A DNA stretch of 24,336 nucleotides from Anaerozeibacter quisquiliarum. GTDB taxonomy: Bacteria; Bacillota; Clostridia; Christensenellales; Aristaeellaceae. Shown here piece by piece: positions 1 to 6,977 of this stretch. The stretch lies in NCBI GenBank assembly GCA_051162045.1, contig JBISDI010000051.1; one strand, 5' to 3'. A model generated the notes under the pieces. The model made no database searches. It saw only the letters and a program-made list of their open reading frames with translations, and had not been told where the DNA came from. Position 1 is the first letter of the stretch; each line of letters begins with the position of its first letter. A program made the position numbers and the translations under genes.

Positions 1-2
1 CT

Positions 3-710
3 CGCCGTGTTCCCGGCGCGGCGGTGTTCATTCACAACGGCTCCTACATAAGCCATGTGGGGTTCCTCTGGAAGCCTGTGACGAACGGCAAGCCCGAGGG
101 CGACTGGTGGGTCATTGAAGCCAGGGGCGTCATGTACGGCGTGGTGGCCACGAAGCTGAACGCCCGTGGCTGGAACCGCTGGGGGCTCATGACAAAGTAC
201 TTCGAATATTCGGACGTCGGTCAAAGCGACGGGCAGGAGTCGGAATTCGTGCACCGCGAACTTTCCTACGGCGACACCGGCGCGGATGTAAAGGCGCTCC
301 AAGAGGCGCTCATTTCGCTGGGTTTCTCCTGCGGCAAGTGGGGCGCGGACGGTGAATTTGGGAAAGCGACAAAGAGCGCGGTCGTCGCCTTTCAGACGGC
401 GAGCAATCTGGACGCAGACGGTATCGTCGGACCCAAGACGGTGGCAGCGCTTAACGCCCTGCTCCCAGAGAGCGGCGAGGAGCCCGAAGCACCTGCCGAT
501 CCGGAACCCGCCAAACCGAAGATCAAGGTCACGGGCGGCTCGGTCTACCTGCGCACGCTACCGTCCACGTCCGGAGCCATCCGCGCCGTCGTCCATTTGG
601 GAGACTTGCTGGAGAGCGCCGGGGACGCCGTGAACGGCTGGTTCCCGGTCGTCCGCGATGGCGAGGTGTGCTACATCTCCGGGAAGTATGCCGAGGTCTC
701 GGCGACCTAA
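3..710 (+). CDS. Endolysin-like cell-wall hydrolase, C-terminal part (NlpC/P60-like end, peptidoglycan-binding, SH3)
   Basis: The reading frame is open to the left edge, so the gene starts outside the window; the GTG at 24 is internal and not a believable start. The first part (HVGFLW, then WWVIEAR and RGWNRWG) resembles the C-terminal half of an NlpC/P60 peptidase domain, with the His of HVG the likely second catalytic residue; the catalytic Cys would lie upstream of the window. Next comes a peptidoglycan-binding type 1 repeat (ELSYGDTGADVKALQ through GIVGPKTVAALNALL), a Pro/Glu/Ala-rich linker, and a bacterial SH3-like domain (VYLRTLPSTSGAI through VCYISGKYAEV). This order is typical of phage endolysins that cut peptide bridges in the cell wall. 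Together with the recombinases downstream it marks the end of a prophage-like element. An intrinsic terminator follows. A host-encoded hydrolase is less likely. Confidence 0.8.
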   Translation, partial: RRVPGAAVFIHNGSYISHVGFLWKPVTNGKPEGDWWVIEARGVMYGVVATKLNARGWNRWGLMTKYFEYSDVGQSDGQESEFVHRELSYGDTGADVKALQEALISLGFSCGKWGADGEFGKATKSAVVAFQTASNLDADGIVGPKTVAALNALLPESGEEPEAPADPEPAKPKIKVTGGSVYLRTLPSTSGAIRAVVHLGDLLESAGDAVNGWFPVVRDGEVCYISGKYAEVSAT

Positions 711-729
711 ACCGCATAACTGCAGCACC

Positions 730-769
730 AAGGCCGCGACTTGGCTCTTGCCATCTCGCGGCCTTTTTC
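730..769 (+). terminator. Intrinsic terminator after the endolysin gene
   Basis: A perfect 10-bp stem (AAGGCCGCGA at 730-739 against TCGCGGCCTT at 756-765), a 16-nt loop, and a T-rich tail continuing to about 769. It closes the lysis-gene transcript before the recombinase gene group. Confidence 0.85.
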
Positions 770-848
770 TATTTCCCGCGCAAAATCCGTCGCTTGCCGT
801 GGCTTACGGTGAAGGCATCTATCCGCCTTCGGAATGGAGGAAATGCTC

Positions 849-1268
849 ATGACATTGGCACAGAAACAACAGATCACTGCCTTGCGCGGCAGGGGCGACA
901 GTTATAAGATGATCGCCGCCGCGCTCGGCATACCCGTGAACACCGTGCAATCATACTGTCGCCGAAACAACCTGAGCGGCGATTGTACGATTGCGGGGCT
1001 TGAGACCGCAGACGCTACTGACGACGGGGATGTTTGCCCAAACTGCGGCCGTTTGCTGATCCATATATCGGGGGCAAAGCGCAAACGCTTCTGCTCCGAC
1101 AGATGCCGGTCGGCATGGTGGAAGGCGCATCCGGAGGCGCTAAACCGCAAGGCGATATACCATTTCATCTGCCCGAAGTGCGGTATCGCGTTTGAGAGCT
1201 ACGGTAACGCCCATCGCAAATACTGCTCCAGGGCGTGTCACGCCGACGCACGGAGGGGTTCGGCATGA
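849..1268 (+). CDS. Small HTH protein with two Cys4 zinc fingers
   Basis: A 139-residue protein. Residues 1-42 look like a sigma-70 region 4/resolvase-type helix-turn-helix (GDSYKMIAAALGIPVNTVQS). Two treble-clef-like Cys4 clusters follow: Cys63/Cys66 with Cys82/Cys86, and Cys108/Cys111 with Cys126/Cys130. I chose the ATG at 849 because GGAGG at 836-840 lies 8 nt before it; the ATG at 834 would overlap that ribosome binding site. The stop overlaps the start of the next gene (ATGA). Proteins of this kind are commonly seen just upstream of large serine recombinases in clostridial phages and integrative elements and are often labelled sigma-70-like. The role is not established; DNA binding at the attachment site or control of the recombinases would fit. 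Confidence 0.72.
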   Translation: MTLAQKQQITALRGRGDSYKMIAAALGIPVNTVQSYCRRNNLSGDCTIAGLETADATDDGDVCPNCGRLLIHISGAKRKRFCSDRCRSAWWKAHPEALNRKAIYHFICPKCGIAFESYGNAHRKYCSRACHADARRGSA

Positions 1269-1504
1269 CCAGGGAAGAAGCGATCCTCCGCTACAAGGCA
1301 GCGATGGCGGTGTTCAAGAGCTGGCTCGCAGGCGGCCTGATCAGCGCCGATGATCTGTCGGCGATAGGCACAAAGCTTGCGCAAAAGTACGGGTTATCAA
1401 CGCGGAGCATATATCTCGAACGTAACTTGCTATGTGGGGAAAACGGAGGCATATATGGTAGCGTGAAGGGGGGTTACCATGGACAGAAAGATTACGAAAC
1501 TTGA
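1265..1504 (+). CDS. SHOCT-like small protein of recombinase cassettes
   Basis: A 79-residue protein starting at the ATG at 1265, which overlaps the upstream stop codon by 4 nt and so is probably translationally coupled. The core (residues about 1-50: MTREEAILRYKAAMAVFKSW, LISADDLSAIG, KYGLSTRSIY) resembles a SHOCT-type short oligomerisation helix pair found next to tandem serine recombinases in Clostridia. No catalytic motif is visible. Its 3' end overlaps the first recombinase by 26 nt, so the four genes from 849 to 4380 are packed as one transcript. The last 25 residues are Gly/Tyr-rich and may not be conserved. Function is unknown. Confidence 0.65.
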   Translation: MTREEAILRYKAAMAVFKSWLAGGLISADDLSAIGTKLAQKYGLSTRSIYLERNLLCGENGGIYGSVKGGYHGQKDYET

Positions 1505-2792
1505 ACTCACGCCGCAGGTACTGACGCGCCGACGCACCGCCGCCTATGCCCGCGTTTCCTGCGGAAAAGACGACATGCTCCGCTCGCTCGCCGCGCAGGT
1601 CAGCTTCTACAGCGACTTGATCCAGCGCAGACCAGAGTGGGCGTATGCCGGCGTTTACGCCGATCAGGCAGAGACAGGCACGAAGGACAGCCGACCGGAG
1701 TTCCAGCGGCTGCTCGACGATTGCCGGGCGGGGAAGGTCGACTTCATCATTACAAAGTCGATTTCGCGCTTCGCCCGGAACACCGTCGACCTATTGCAGA
1801 CCGTTCGCGAGCTCAAGGCGCTGGGCGTCGGCGTGTTCTTCGAAGAGCAGAACCTCGATTCGCTCTCAGGCGACGGGGAGTTGATGCTGACCATCCTCGC
1901 GGCATACGCGCAGGAAGAAAGCCGTTCAGTCAGCGAAAACTGCAAGTGGCGCATCCGCAAGGACTTCAAGGAAGGGAAGGCCGCGGGGCATATTCGCATC
2001 TACGGCTACGACTATCTGGCGGGCAAGCTGACGGTCAACCCGATTGAAGCCGAGGTGGTGCGGATGATTTTCGCCGATTACCTGAGCGGCATGGGCAGGA
2101 ACGCCATCATGAAGAAACTGACCGTGCTCGGCATCCCCGCCAAGAATGGCGGACGCTGGTCGGAGAGCACGATCAATTCAGTCCTCACGAACGAGAAGAT
2201 GATTGGCGACACTTGCCTTCAAAAGAGCTTCGTGACCAACCACCTCACCAAGCGCCAAAAACGCAATAAAGGCGAACTCGCGCGCTACTATGTCGCGGGG
2301 TCGCACGAGCCGATTGTCAGCACGGAGACCTTCAAGGCGGTGCAAGCCGAGATCGAGCGAAGGGCGGCAAAGGCAAAGCCGTCGCGGAAGCAGACGTTCG
2401 ACGAGTTCACCGGTTTCATCCGCTGCGGTCGGTGCGGCGCGAACTTTCACAAGAAAATCAACGCTGCCGGCACGAAGTACGCCAAAACGACATGGGCTTG
2501 CGCGACATATACCAACCGTGGCAAGCATGAGTGCCCGGCAAAGCGGATCCCCGAGGACATCCTCAAGGCGAAGTGCGCCGAGGCGTTGGGGCTTGCCGAG
2601 CACGACCCTGCCAAGTTCAAGGCGAGAGTCGCGGAGATCATCGTTCCCGACGACGGCGTTTTGGTGTTTGCGTTTCGGGATGGCACTGAGCGGACGCTTA
2701 CGTGGGAAAACCCATCGCGCCGGGAAAGCTGGACGGACGAGATGAGGTCCGCCGCGAGAGAGAAGTTCATGAAGGGAGAGTACAATGGCTAA
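1479..2792 (+). CDS. Large serine recombinase (site-specific integrase/resolvase), first of two
   Basis: A 437-residue large serine recombinase. The N-terminal resolvase domain (about residues 18-160) carries the nucleophile Ser27 in AYARVS and the conserved block FIITKSISRFARNTVDLL, then QEESRSVSEN. A recombinase domain follows (about 175-285, with IYGYDY and INSVLTNEKMIGD), then a Cys4 zinc ribbon (FIRCGRCGANFHKK, with Cys later in WACATY and HECP). The C-terminus is short and lacks the long coiled coil present in its downstream neighbour. The ATG at 1479 has a GGGGGG-type ribosome binding site and overlaps the SHOCT-like gene. These enzymes integrate and excise phages and conjugative elements at short attachment sites. 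Whether this protein acts alone or with the second recombinase cannot be read from sequence. Confidence 0.95.
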   Translation: MDRKITKLELTPQVLTRRRTAAYARVSCGKDDMLRSLAAQVSFYSDLIQRRPEWAYAGVYADQAETGTKDSRPEFQRLLDDCRAGKVDFIITKSISRFARNTVDLLQTVRELKALGVGVFFEEQNLDSLSGDGELMLTILAAYAQEESRSVSENCKWRIRKDFKEGKAAGHIRIYGYDYLAGKLTVNPIEAEVVRMIFADYLSGMGRNAIMKKLTVLGIPAKNGGRWSESTINSVLTNEKMIGDTCLQKSFVTNHLTKRQKRNKGELARYYVAGSHEPIVSTETFKAVQAEIERRAAKAKPSRKQTFDEFTGFIRCGRCGANFHKKINAAGTKYAKTTWACATYTNRGKHECPAKRIPEDILKAKCAEALGLAEHDPAKFKARVAEIIVPDDGVLVFAFRDGTERTLTWENPSRRESWTDEMRSAAREKFMKGEYNG

Positions 2793-4380
2793 TGTACGGG
2801 TCATCCCCGCCCTCGCGCCCATCATCTCGGCACAGGAGCGGAATTCTGCGGTCAGAAGGCGCGTTACCGCCTACGCCCGCGTCAGCACCGACTCCGAGGA
2901 GCAGAAGACATCCTACGACGCGCAGGTGGACTACTACACAAAGCTGATCAAGAGTCATCCCGAATGGGAGTACAAAACCATCTATACGGACGAGGGTATA
3001 TCCGCGGTCAATACCAAGCGGCGCGAAGGCTTCAACCAAATGATCGAGGACGGCTTGGCGGGCAAGTTCGACCTCATCATCACAAAGAGCGTCAGTCGGT
3101 TCGCGCGAAATACCGTGGATAGCCTGACCGCTGTTCGCAAACTGAAGGAAGTTGGCTGTGAGGTTTGGTTCGAGGAACAAAACATTTTTACCCTAGACAG
3201 CAAGGGCGAATTGCTCATCACCATCATGTCCTCGCTGGCGCAGGAGGAAAGCCGCTCCATCTCGGAGAACGTCACTTGGGGCAAGCGCAAGCGCATGGCT
3301 GACGGCAAGTTCACCTTGCCCTACAAGCAATTCCTTGGGTACGAGAAGGGCGAGAATGGCATGCCGCAGATCGTCCCCGCCGAGGCCGAGATTGTACGGC
3401 TCATGTTCAAACTCTACATGGAGGGAAAGACCTTCTCCGCCATCGCCAAGTATCTCGGCGACCGCGGCATACCGTCCCCGGCGGGTAAGAAAACATGGCA
3501 GCCGGCGGTGGTACAGTCCATCTTAACCAACGAAAAATACAAGGGAGACGCCCTCCTGCAAAAGACCGTGTGTGTGGACTTCCTTACCAAAAAGATGGTC
3601 AAAAACGACGGTAGGGTGCAGCAAGTCTATGTTGAGGATAGTCACCCCGCCATCATCGAGCCTGACGAATTCGACGCCGTACAGTTGGAGATTGAGCGCC
3701 GCAAGAACCTTGGAAGGCCCACAAGCTGCACAAGCGTCTTCGCCGCGAAGCTGGTCTGTGCCGACTGCGGCGGGTGGTTCGGCAAGAAGGTGTGGGGCAG
3801 CTACAGGGACGACAAAACCCGCCGCCGCGAGATCTGGCAGTGCAACGACAAGTATAAGCGGCGCGGCATTCCCGGCAATGGCTGCCAGACGCCGCACTTT
3901 ACCGAGGAGGAAATCAAGGCGCGGTTCCTCGCGGCGTTCAATGACCTGATGGGAAATCGGAAAGGCTTGATCGAAGATTGCCGTCTCGCGCGGGGCGTCC
4001 TATGCGACACCACGACGATTGACGCCGAGCTCGACGCGGTGCGTAGCGAGCTTGAGGTGGTCGCCGAACTTTCCAGAAAGGAGATCTACGAAAACGCGCG
4101 CACCGCCCTAAGCCAGAGAGAGTGGAGCGAACGCAACAACGGCCACCTTGTGCGCCACCGGCAAGCATCGCAGCGGCTTGATGAGTTGGAAGCGCTCAAG
4201 CGCGAACGCCTCGGCAAGGGCAAAATCCTCGAAGGCTTCATCCGCGACATCCAGCGCCGCGAGCTTGCCATCACGGGATTTGACGAACAACTCTGGCTGG
4301 CGGTCATTGACCGGGTGAAGGTCGGCAGGGATGGGTCGATGACGGTCAGGTTTAAGAACGGGTCGACAGTAACGGTGTGA
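2785..4380 (+). CDS. Large serine recombinase, second of two
   Basis: A 531-residue large serine recombinase. The resolvase domain (about residues 25-170) has the nucleophile Ser34 in AYARVSTDSEEQ and the block LIITKSVSRFARNTVDSL. The recombinase domain follows (about 185-290, QSILTNEKYKGD), then a zinc ribbon (LVCADCGGWFGKK with later Cys in WQCN and NGCQTP), and a long coiled-coil segment (about 405-500) of the kind that controls integration versus excision in large serine integrases. The ATG at 2785 overlaps the preceding stop by 8 nt. It differs clearly in sequence from the first recombinase, so this is not a recent duplication. It is the last forward gene of the element; the attachment site should lie nearby, possibly in the hairpin-rich gap after 4380. 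Confidence 0.95.
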   Translation: MANVRVIPALAPIISAQERNSAVRRRVTAYARVSTDSEEQKTSYDAQVDYYTKLIKSHPEWEYKTIYTDEGISAVNTKRREGFNQMIEDGLAGKFDLIITKSVSRFARNTVDSLTAVRKLKEVGCEVWFEEQNIFTLDSKGELLITIMSSLAQEESRSISENVTWGKRKRMADGKFTLPYKQFLGYEKGENGMPQIVPAEAEIVRLMFKLYMEGKTFSAIAKYLGDRGIPSPAGKKTWQPAVVQSILTNEKYKGDALLQKTVCVDFLTKKMVKNDGRVQQVYVEDSHPAIIEPDEFDAVQLEIERRKNLGRPTSCTSVFAAKLVCADCGGWFGKKVWGSYRDDKTRRREIWQCNDKYKRRGIPGNGCQTPHFTEEEIKARFLAAFNDLMGNRKGLIEDCRLARGVLCDTTTIDAELDAVRSELEVVAELSRKEIYENARTALSQREWSERNNGHLVRHRQASQRLDELEALKRERLGKGKILEGFIRDIQRRELAITGFDEQLWLAVIDRVKVGRDGSMTVRFKNGSTVTV

Positions 4381-4397
4381 TCGTCTACCAACATTTA

Positions 4398-4432
4398 CGG
4401 CAATAGTTGCCGCATCGCCTTACCGAAAAGGC
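4398..4432. repeat. Two small hairpins between convergent genes
   Basis: CGGCAA at 4398-4403 pairs perfectly with TTGCCG at 4407-4412 (3-nt loop). GCCTT/AAGGC hairpin sequence follows at about 4417-4432. Neither has a T-run, so they are not clear intrinsic terminators. They lie between the recombinase stop (4380) and the convergent gene ending at 4552; nothing else is evident in that 171-bp gap. They could help 3' processing, or be part of a recombinase site. Confidence 0.4.
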
Positions 4433-4551
4433 AGCGTGTAACCTCACCCGCCATCATCGATCCCATTCTTTATGTGGGGCGTGGGATATTTGCGGCTGTA
4501 GTGCTCTCCTCGACCAGGCGTTCATTATACAGCAGGACAGAAACGGCGCGT

Positions 4552-5550
4552 TCAGCCCAGCGTGGCGGGATCGAAGCCCGCTTCCGCATAACCCATGCGC
4601 AGGATGTTCATGTAGCATTCCGTCGGAGGGTCGTTTCTTTGCGTCTTTTCTTCGGTCATGATATATGCCATGACCGCAACGGACTTTCCGTTCAGCGTCG
4701 CAATGAAGTTCGTCTTGCGGTAATGCGTGGGGTAACCTTCGCGGCGGTCAAGCTCTGCTTCGTCACCTAGATTGATCTTCCAGAGGACAGCAGGGGTTCG
4801 CGCACCTTGCTCCTCTTGAATATCCGCGTAAAAGTGGAATTTCAGTCGCCAATCTTGTGCATAGATCGCGTCTAGGCGAATGGCGTCGGGGCAGCGCTCA
4901 AGCATCTGTTCTGTCCACATATTGCTGCCATAGGCGAGGTAAAGTCGGTTGCGAGGCTTGAGGATAGCGATCAGGGCTTCCCAATCTTCGGTGTAGTTGA
5001 CATCCCAACCGGCGATGATCTTGCCATCCCTCCGAAGCGCTTCTTCCACGTCGTCAAGGCAGTTCCAGATCAACACATGGAATTTCGGGCAGATGTCAGG
5101 GGCTTCCGTCAGGAACTCCCGAAGCCCGCACTGTGCGAAGATCTTCAGAGCTTCAATCAAACCGGCCTCCGCATCGTAACCATGCCCACACAGGCCGCGC
5201 TCCATGCAAGCGGGAAGCGCCTTCTCCAAGATTGCGCGGTATTTATGGGCTTGTTCTGCACCCGCGGCAGCAAGGTATGCTCGTATGAAGATCGCCGCCG
5301 CCATATAGGTCGGCATGTAGCGATACGCAACACGGCAATCGCTTTCGAGCCTGCTGCTGTCGACAACGCCGAAAAACCCTTCGTTGTCTTGGAAAGCAGC
5401 GAGTTCTGTCAAGTAGTCAGGGGTGGCAAGCGCGGGATCCTCAACAGCATCGTGCAGATTCTTGAGGGTGTGTTCGAATGACTCAAGGTTCGGCCTGTCG
5501 GTGGGAAAGCGTCGGAAGCGGACGTTGGATACGGAGTTGCTGTTCGTCAT
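4552..5550 (-). CDS. Gamma-glutamylcyclotransferase-fold protein with uncharacterised N-terminal half
   Basis: A 332-residue protein counted from the ATG at 5550, preferred because AAGGAGA lies 8-9 nt upstream; an in-frame ATG at 5610 has no such site. The C-terminal part (about residues 203-330) matches the GGCT/AIG2-like cyclotransferase fold: the substrate-loop motif YGSN at 207-210 (LYLAYGSNMWTEQM) and the likely catalytic Glu271 in LDRREGYPTHYRK. Such enzymes release 5-oxoproline from gamma-glutamyl amines or peptides, but the substrate here is unknown. The N-terminal 200 residues are mostly helical with several Cys residues (CMERGLCGHGYDAE, IFAQCGL, DICPKF, IWNCLDD); I do not recognise this part. 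A DeoR/WYL-like regulator lies 96 bp upstream on the same strand. Gene position next to recombinases suggests it could be element cargo. Confidence 0.75.
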   Translation of the reverse strand: MTNSNSVSNVRFRRFPTDRPNLESFEHTLKNLHDAVEDPALATPDYLTELAAFQDNEGFFGVVDSSRLESDCRVAYRYMPTYMAAAIFIRAYLAAAGAEQAHKYRAILEKALPACMERGLCGHGYDAEAGLIEALKIFAQCGLREFLTEAPDICPKFHVLIWNCLDDVEEALRRDGKIIAGWDVNYTEDWEALIAILKPRNRLYLAYGSNMWTEQMLERCPDAIRLDAIYAQDWRLKFHFYADIQEEQGARTPAVLWKINLGDEAELDRREGYPTHYRKTNFIATLNGKSVAVMAYIMTEEKTQRNDPPTECYMNILRMGYAEAGFDPATLG

Positions 5551-5646
5551 GGCTGATGTCTCCTTCTCTTGATTATATTTTTGGATCGCCATGACTGTAT
5601 TATCGCACATCTATAACGCCGGATCGTGTCACTTAATTGTCGAGTT

Positions 5647-6339
5647 TCATCGGTACGCTACTTGGCTCCAATCGATCTCAATCTCGGCAAGCGGCCTCTC
5701 GACTGTGCAATTTGCCTGGATATTACGGAAAGCCAACGTTTGCCTCAGATCATCGTAGCGCCGTACCATACACTTCCGCGTGATTCGGTCGCCGTCTCGC
5801 GTTGTATAGGTGATGTCAACCTCCGTTTGGCTTTTCAATAGATAGTGGATCGTGTGAACATACTCTTGATCCAATCGGTTCGCGGTCGCGTTTCCTCGAA
5901 CGTGACGCCTGCCCAGAAGTGGAATTACTCTTTCCTCCGCGTAATCCGTCAGCTGGTTGTATATGCTTTCAAAGATACCGCCATACACGGGATCGTCCAC
6001 GCGCTCTTCGAGCAGCTTTAGTAAGGCGGTAAGCTCAGTCAGATTGAGCGCAAGAAAAATCGGATGAACGGTGGATTGGTATGACTTCAACGAATGGCTT
6101 TCTGTGGTTTCCTCAATCCGGATGGTTGTGCCCAAAACATTGATTCCATCACGCAAGTCTTCGAGATCTCGCTGAATCGTCCGAATGTATGATTGATCGC
6201 AACCGGGCTTAAAGCACTCAGCAATCTCGGCGGTTCTCATCTTCTTTCCGTGAAGAAGCCTCAGGATTTCGATCCGTCGGCCGAGCGGATCGCGCTTATA
6301 TCGCGGCGGTTCGTTGTTTGGTATTTTTCTTCTCATCAC
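5647..6339 (-). CDS. DeoR/WYL-type helix-turn-helix transcriptional regulator
   Basis: A 230-residue protein. The N-terminal region (about residues 15-75: GRRIEILRLLHGKKMRTAEI, then SYIRTIQRDLEDLRDG) is a winged helix of the DeoR/HTH_11 type found in WYL-domain regulators. The middle is helical (ALNLTELTALLKLLEERVDD), and the C-terminus is beta-rich (TEVDITYTTRDGDRITRKC, ending ERPLAEIEIDW). It is WYL-like in layout, but I cannot see a true W-Y-L signature. ATG at 6339 has GAGGGG 9 nt upstream; the ATG at 6336 is an alternative. It is read toward the cyclotransferase-like gene and may regulate it. A near-consensus promoter sits upstream at about 6399-6427 on the reverse strand. Confidence 0.75.
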   Translation of the reverse strand: MMRRKIPNNEPPRYKRDPLGRRIEILRLLHGKKMRTAEIAECFKPGCDQSYIRTIQRDLEDLRDGINVLGTTIRIEETTESHSLKSYQSTVHPIFLALNLTELTALLKLLEERVDDPVYGGIFESIYNQLTDYAEERVIPLLGRRHVRGNATANRLDQEYVHTIHYLLKSQTEVDITYTTRDGDRITRKCMVRRYDDLRQTLAFRNIQANCTVERPLAEIEIDWSQVAYR

Positions 6340-6398
6340 TCTGTTCCCCTCATTTCGTGAACTGTTGGTTATAGAACTCCATAACTGGTGGCCTTATT

Positions 6399-6427
6399 AT
6401 TCTAACGTCGGATGAACATATTGTCAA
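6399..6427 (-). promoter_or_regulatory. Sigma-A type promoter of the WYL-like regulator gene
   Basis: On the reverse strand TTGACA (6427-6422) and TAGAAT (6404-6399) are separated by exactly 17 nt. The -35 is perfect and the -10 matches five of six positions. Transcription would start near 6392 and give a leader of about 50 nt before the ATG at 6339. Confidence 0.8.
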
Positions 6428-6455
6428 CAAAACCACGCCTCTCACGCGCCTTTTT

Positions 6456-6480
6456 GGTGCGTCAGCGGGGGCACCTTTTT
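6456..6480 (+). terminator. Possible weak intrinsic terminator
   Basis: GGTGC (6456-6460) pairs with GCACC (6471-6475), followed by five T residues. The stem is only 5 bp and the loop 10 nt, and no forward gene precedes it, so its role is doubtful; it could shield the regulator promoter from antisense transcription. Confidence 0.35.
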
Positions 6481-6499
6481 GCCAAAGTAGAATCGTGCT

Positions 6500-6535
6500 A
6501 TTTGAACACCTTTGGCCGAAAAGGAGTGTGCAAAT
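6500..6535. repeat. Imperfect 36-bp palindrome centred on GGCC
   Basis: The left arm (ATTTGAACACCTTT) and the reverse complement of the right arm (ATTTGCACACTCCTTTT) agree apart from one substitution and small gaps. The length and partial symmetry would suit an operator or a serine-recombinase attachment site, but no function can be assigned from sequence alone. Confidence 0.45.
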
Positions 6536-6553
6536 TTGACGATTCCCCTGAAA

Positions 6554-6599
6554 AGCAGCCGAAAAACAGGGTGAGTTCGAATCCCGACGGCTGCACGGA
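6554..6599 (+). other. tRNA-like fragment (acceptor stem plus TTCGAAT loop)
   Basis: GCAGCCG is followed about 25 nt later by GAGTTCGAATCCCGA and then CGGCTGCA. The two ends form a 7-bp acceptor-like stem and the middle carries a T-loop-like TTCGAAT, but the D and anticodon arms are missing and the T stem pairs poorly. It is probably a tRNA gene remnant or a tRNA-derived attachment-site relic, not a working tRNA. Confidence 0.4.
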
Positions 6600-6685
6600 G
6601 CCTGCATTTTGGCTGTCATAAAATGATACAATTAGAAAGCCCAATGCCTGAAAAGCCTTTGTTTGCTGGGTTTCTGGCAAAGGAA

Positions 6686-6718
6686 AAACCATCTATCGAG
6701 TTTATCAATAGATGGTTT
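6686..6718 (-). terminator. Intrinsic terminator after the tRNA-like gene
   Basis: A perfect 11-bp stem, AAACCATCTAT (6686-6696) against ATAGATGGTTT (6708-6718), with an 11-nt loop. Read on the reverse strand it ends in a T-run, a few bases past the CCA of the tRNA-like gene. On the forward strand the T-run is interrupted, so reverse-strand use is favoured. Confidence 0.85.
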
Positions 6719-6724
6719 CATTTT

Positions 6725-6800
6725 TGGTGTAGCTTAGGGGATTCGAACCCCTGACCTCTACGATGCGGACGTAGCGCGCTACCAGCCGAGCTATGCCCCC
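6725..6800 (-). tRNA. tRNA-Ala(CGC)-like gene, probably decayed
   Basis: The 76-nt reverse-strand sequence has full tRNA spacing and an encoded CCA. The anticodon stem (CTACG/CGTAG) and T arm (AGGGG-TTCGAAT-CCCCT) are perfect, G18G19 and T54T55C56 are present, and the loop TCCGCAT places anticodon CGC (Ala). However the acceptor strands GGGGGCA and AAGCTAC pair at only three positions (1:72, 3:70 as G-U, 4:69), position 14 is G instead of A, position 33 is C instead of T, and the D stem has a mismatch. The retained G3-U70 agrees with alanine identity. A terminator follows directly. I read it as a decaying or non-canonical tRNA-Ala; a working tRNA seems unlikely. Confidence 0.55.
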
Positions 6801-6880
6801 CCGCATTATTCCATTTTAACTTATACAAACCGAGTGGTTGCTAAGGAATTTACACTGCTGTTTCTGAAACCGTACTGCAT

Positions 6881-6888
6881 GCTATACT
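6881..6888 (+). promoter_or_regulatory. Possible extra extended -10 promoter upstream of the cobalamin leader
   Basis: TGC is followed by TATACT (6883-6888), an extended -10 pattern, but the -35 region (TTTCTG, 16 nt upstream) is poor. It would give a longer cobalamin-operon leader. The promoter at 6943-6971 is much better placed. Confidence 0.25.
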
Positions 6889-6942
6889 AAATTCTATTGA
6901 CGGCCCGAACCGCTCCCGCCCCCTCGCAATCGCCCGCCTCGC

Positions 6943-6971
6943 TTGACAAAACCGATCCAGAAGGGTAGTAT
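6943..6971 (+). promoter_or_regulatory. Promoter of the cobalamin operon
   Basis: A perfect -35 TTGACA (6943-6948), a 17-nt spacer and TAGTAT (6966-6971) as -10. Transcription would start near 6978, just before the riboswitch, giving a leader of about 180 nt to cbiD. Confidence 0.75.
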
Positions 6972-6977
6972 TAAGTG

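Noticed and set aside
4407..4661. 84-codon forward ORF beyond the second recombinase
   Set aside because: It overlaps the end of the cyclotransferase-like gene on the opposite strand, has no ribosome binding site and no recognisable features.
6350..6692. Short ORFs in the AT-rich intergenic region
   Set aside because: They overlap a promoter, the palindrome and the tRNA-like relic; none has a ribosome binding site or protein-like sequence.
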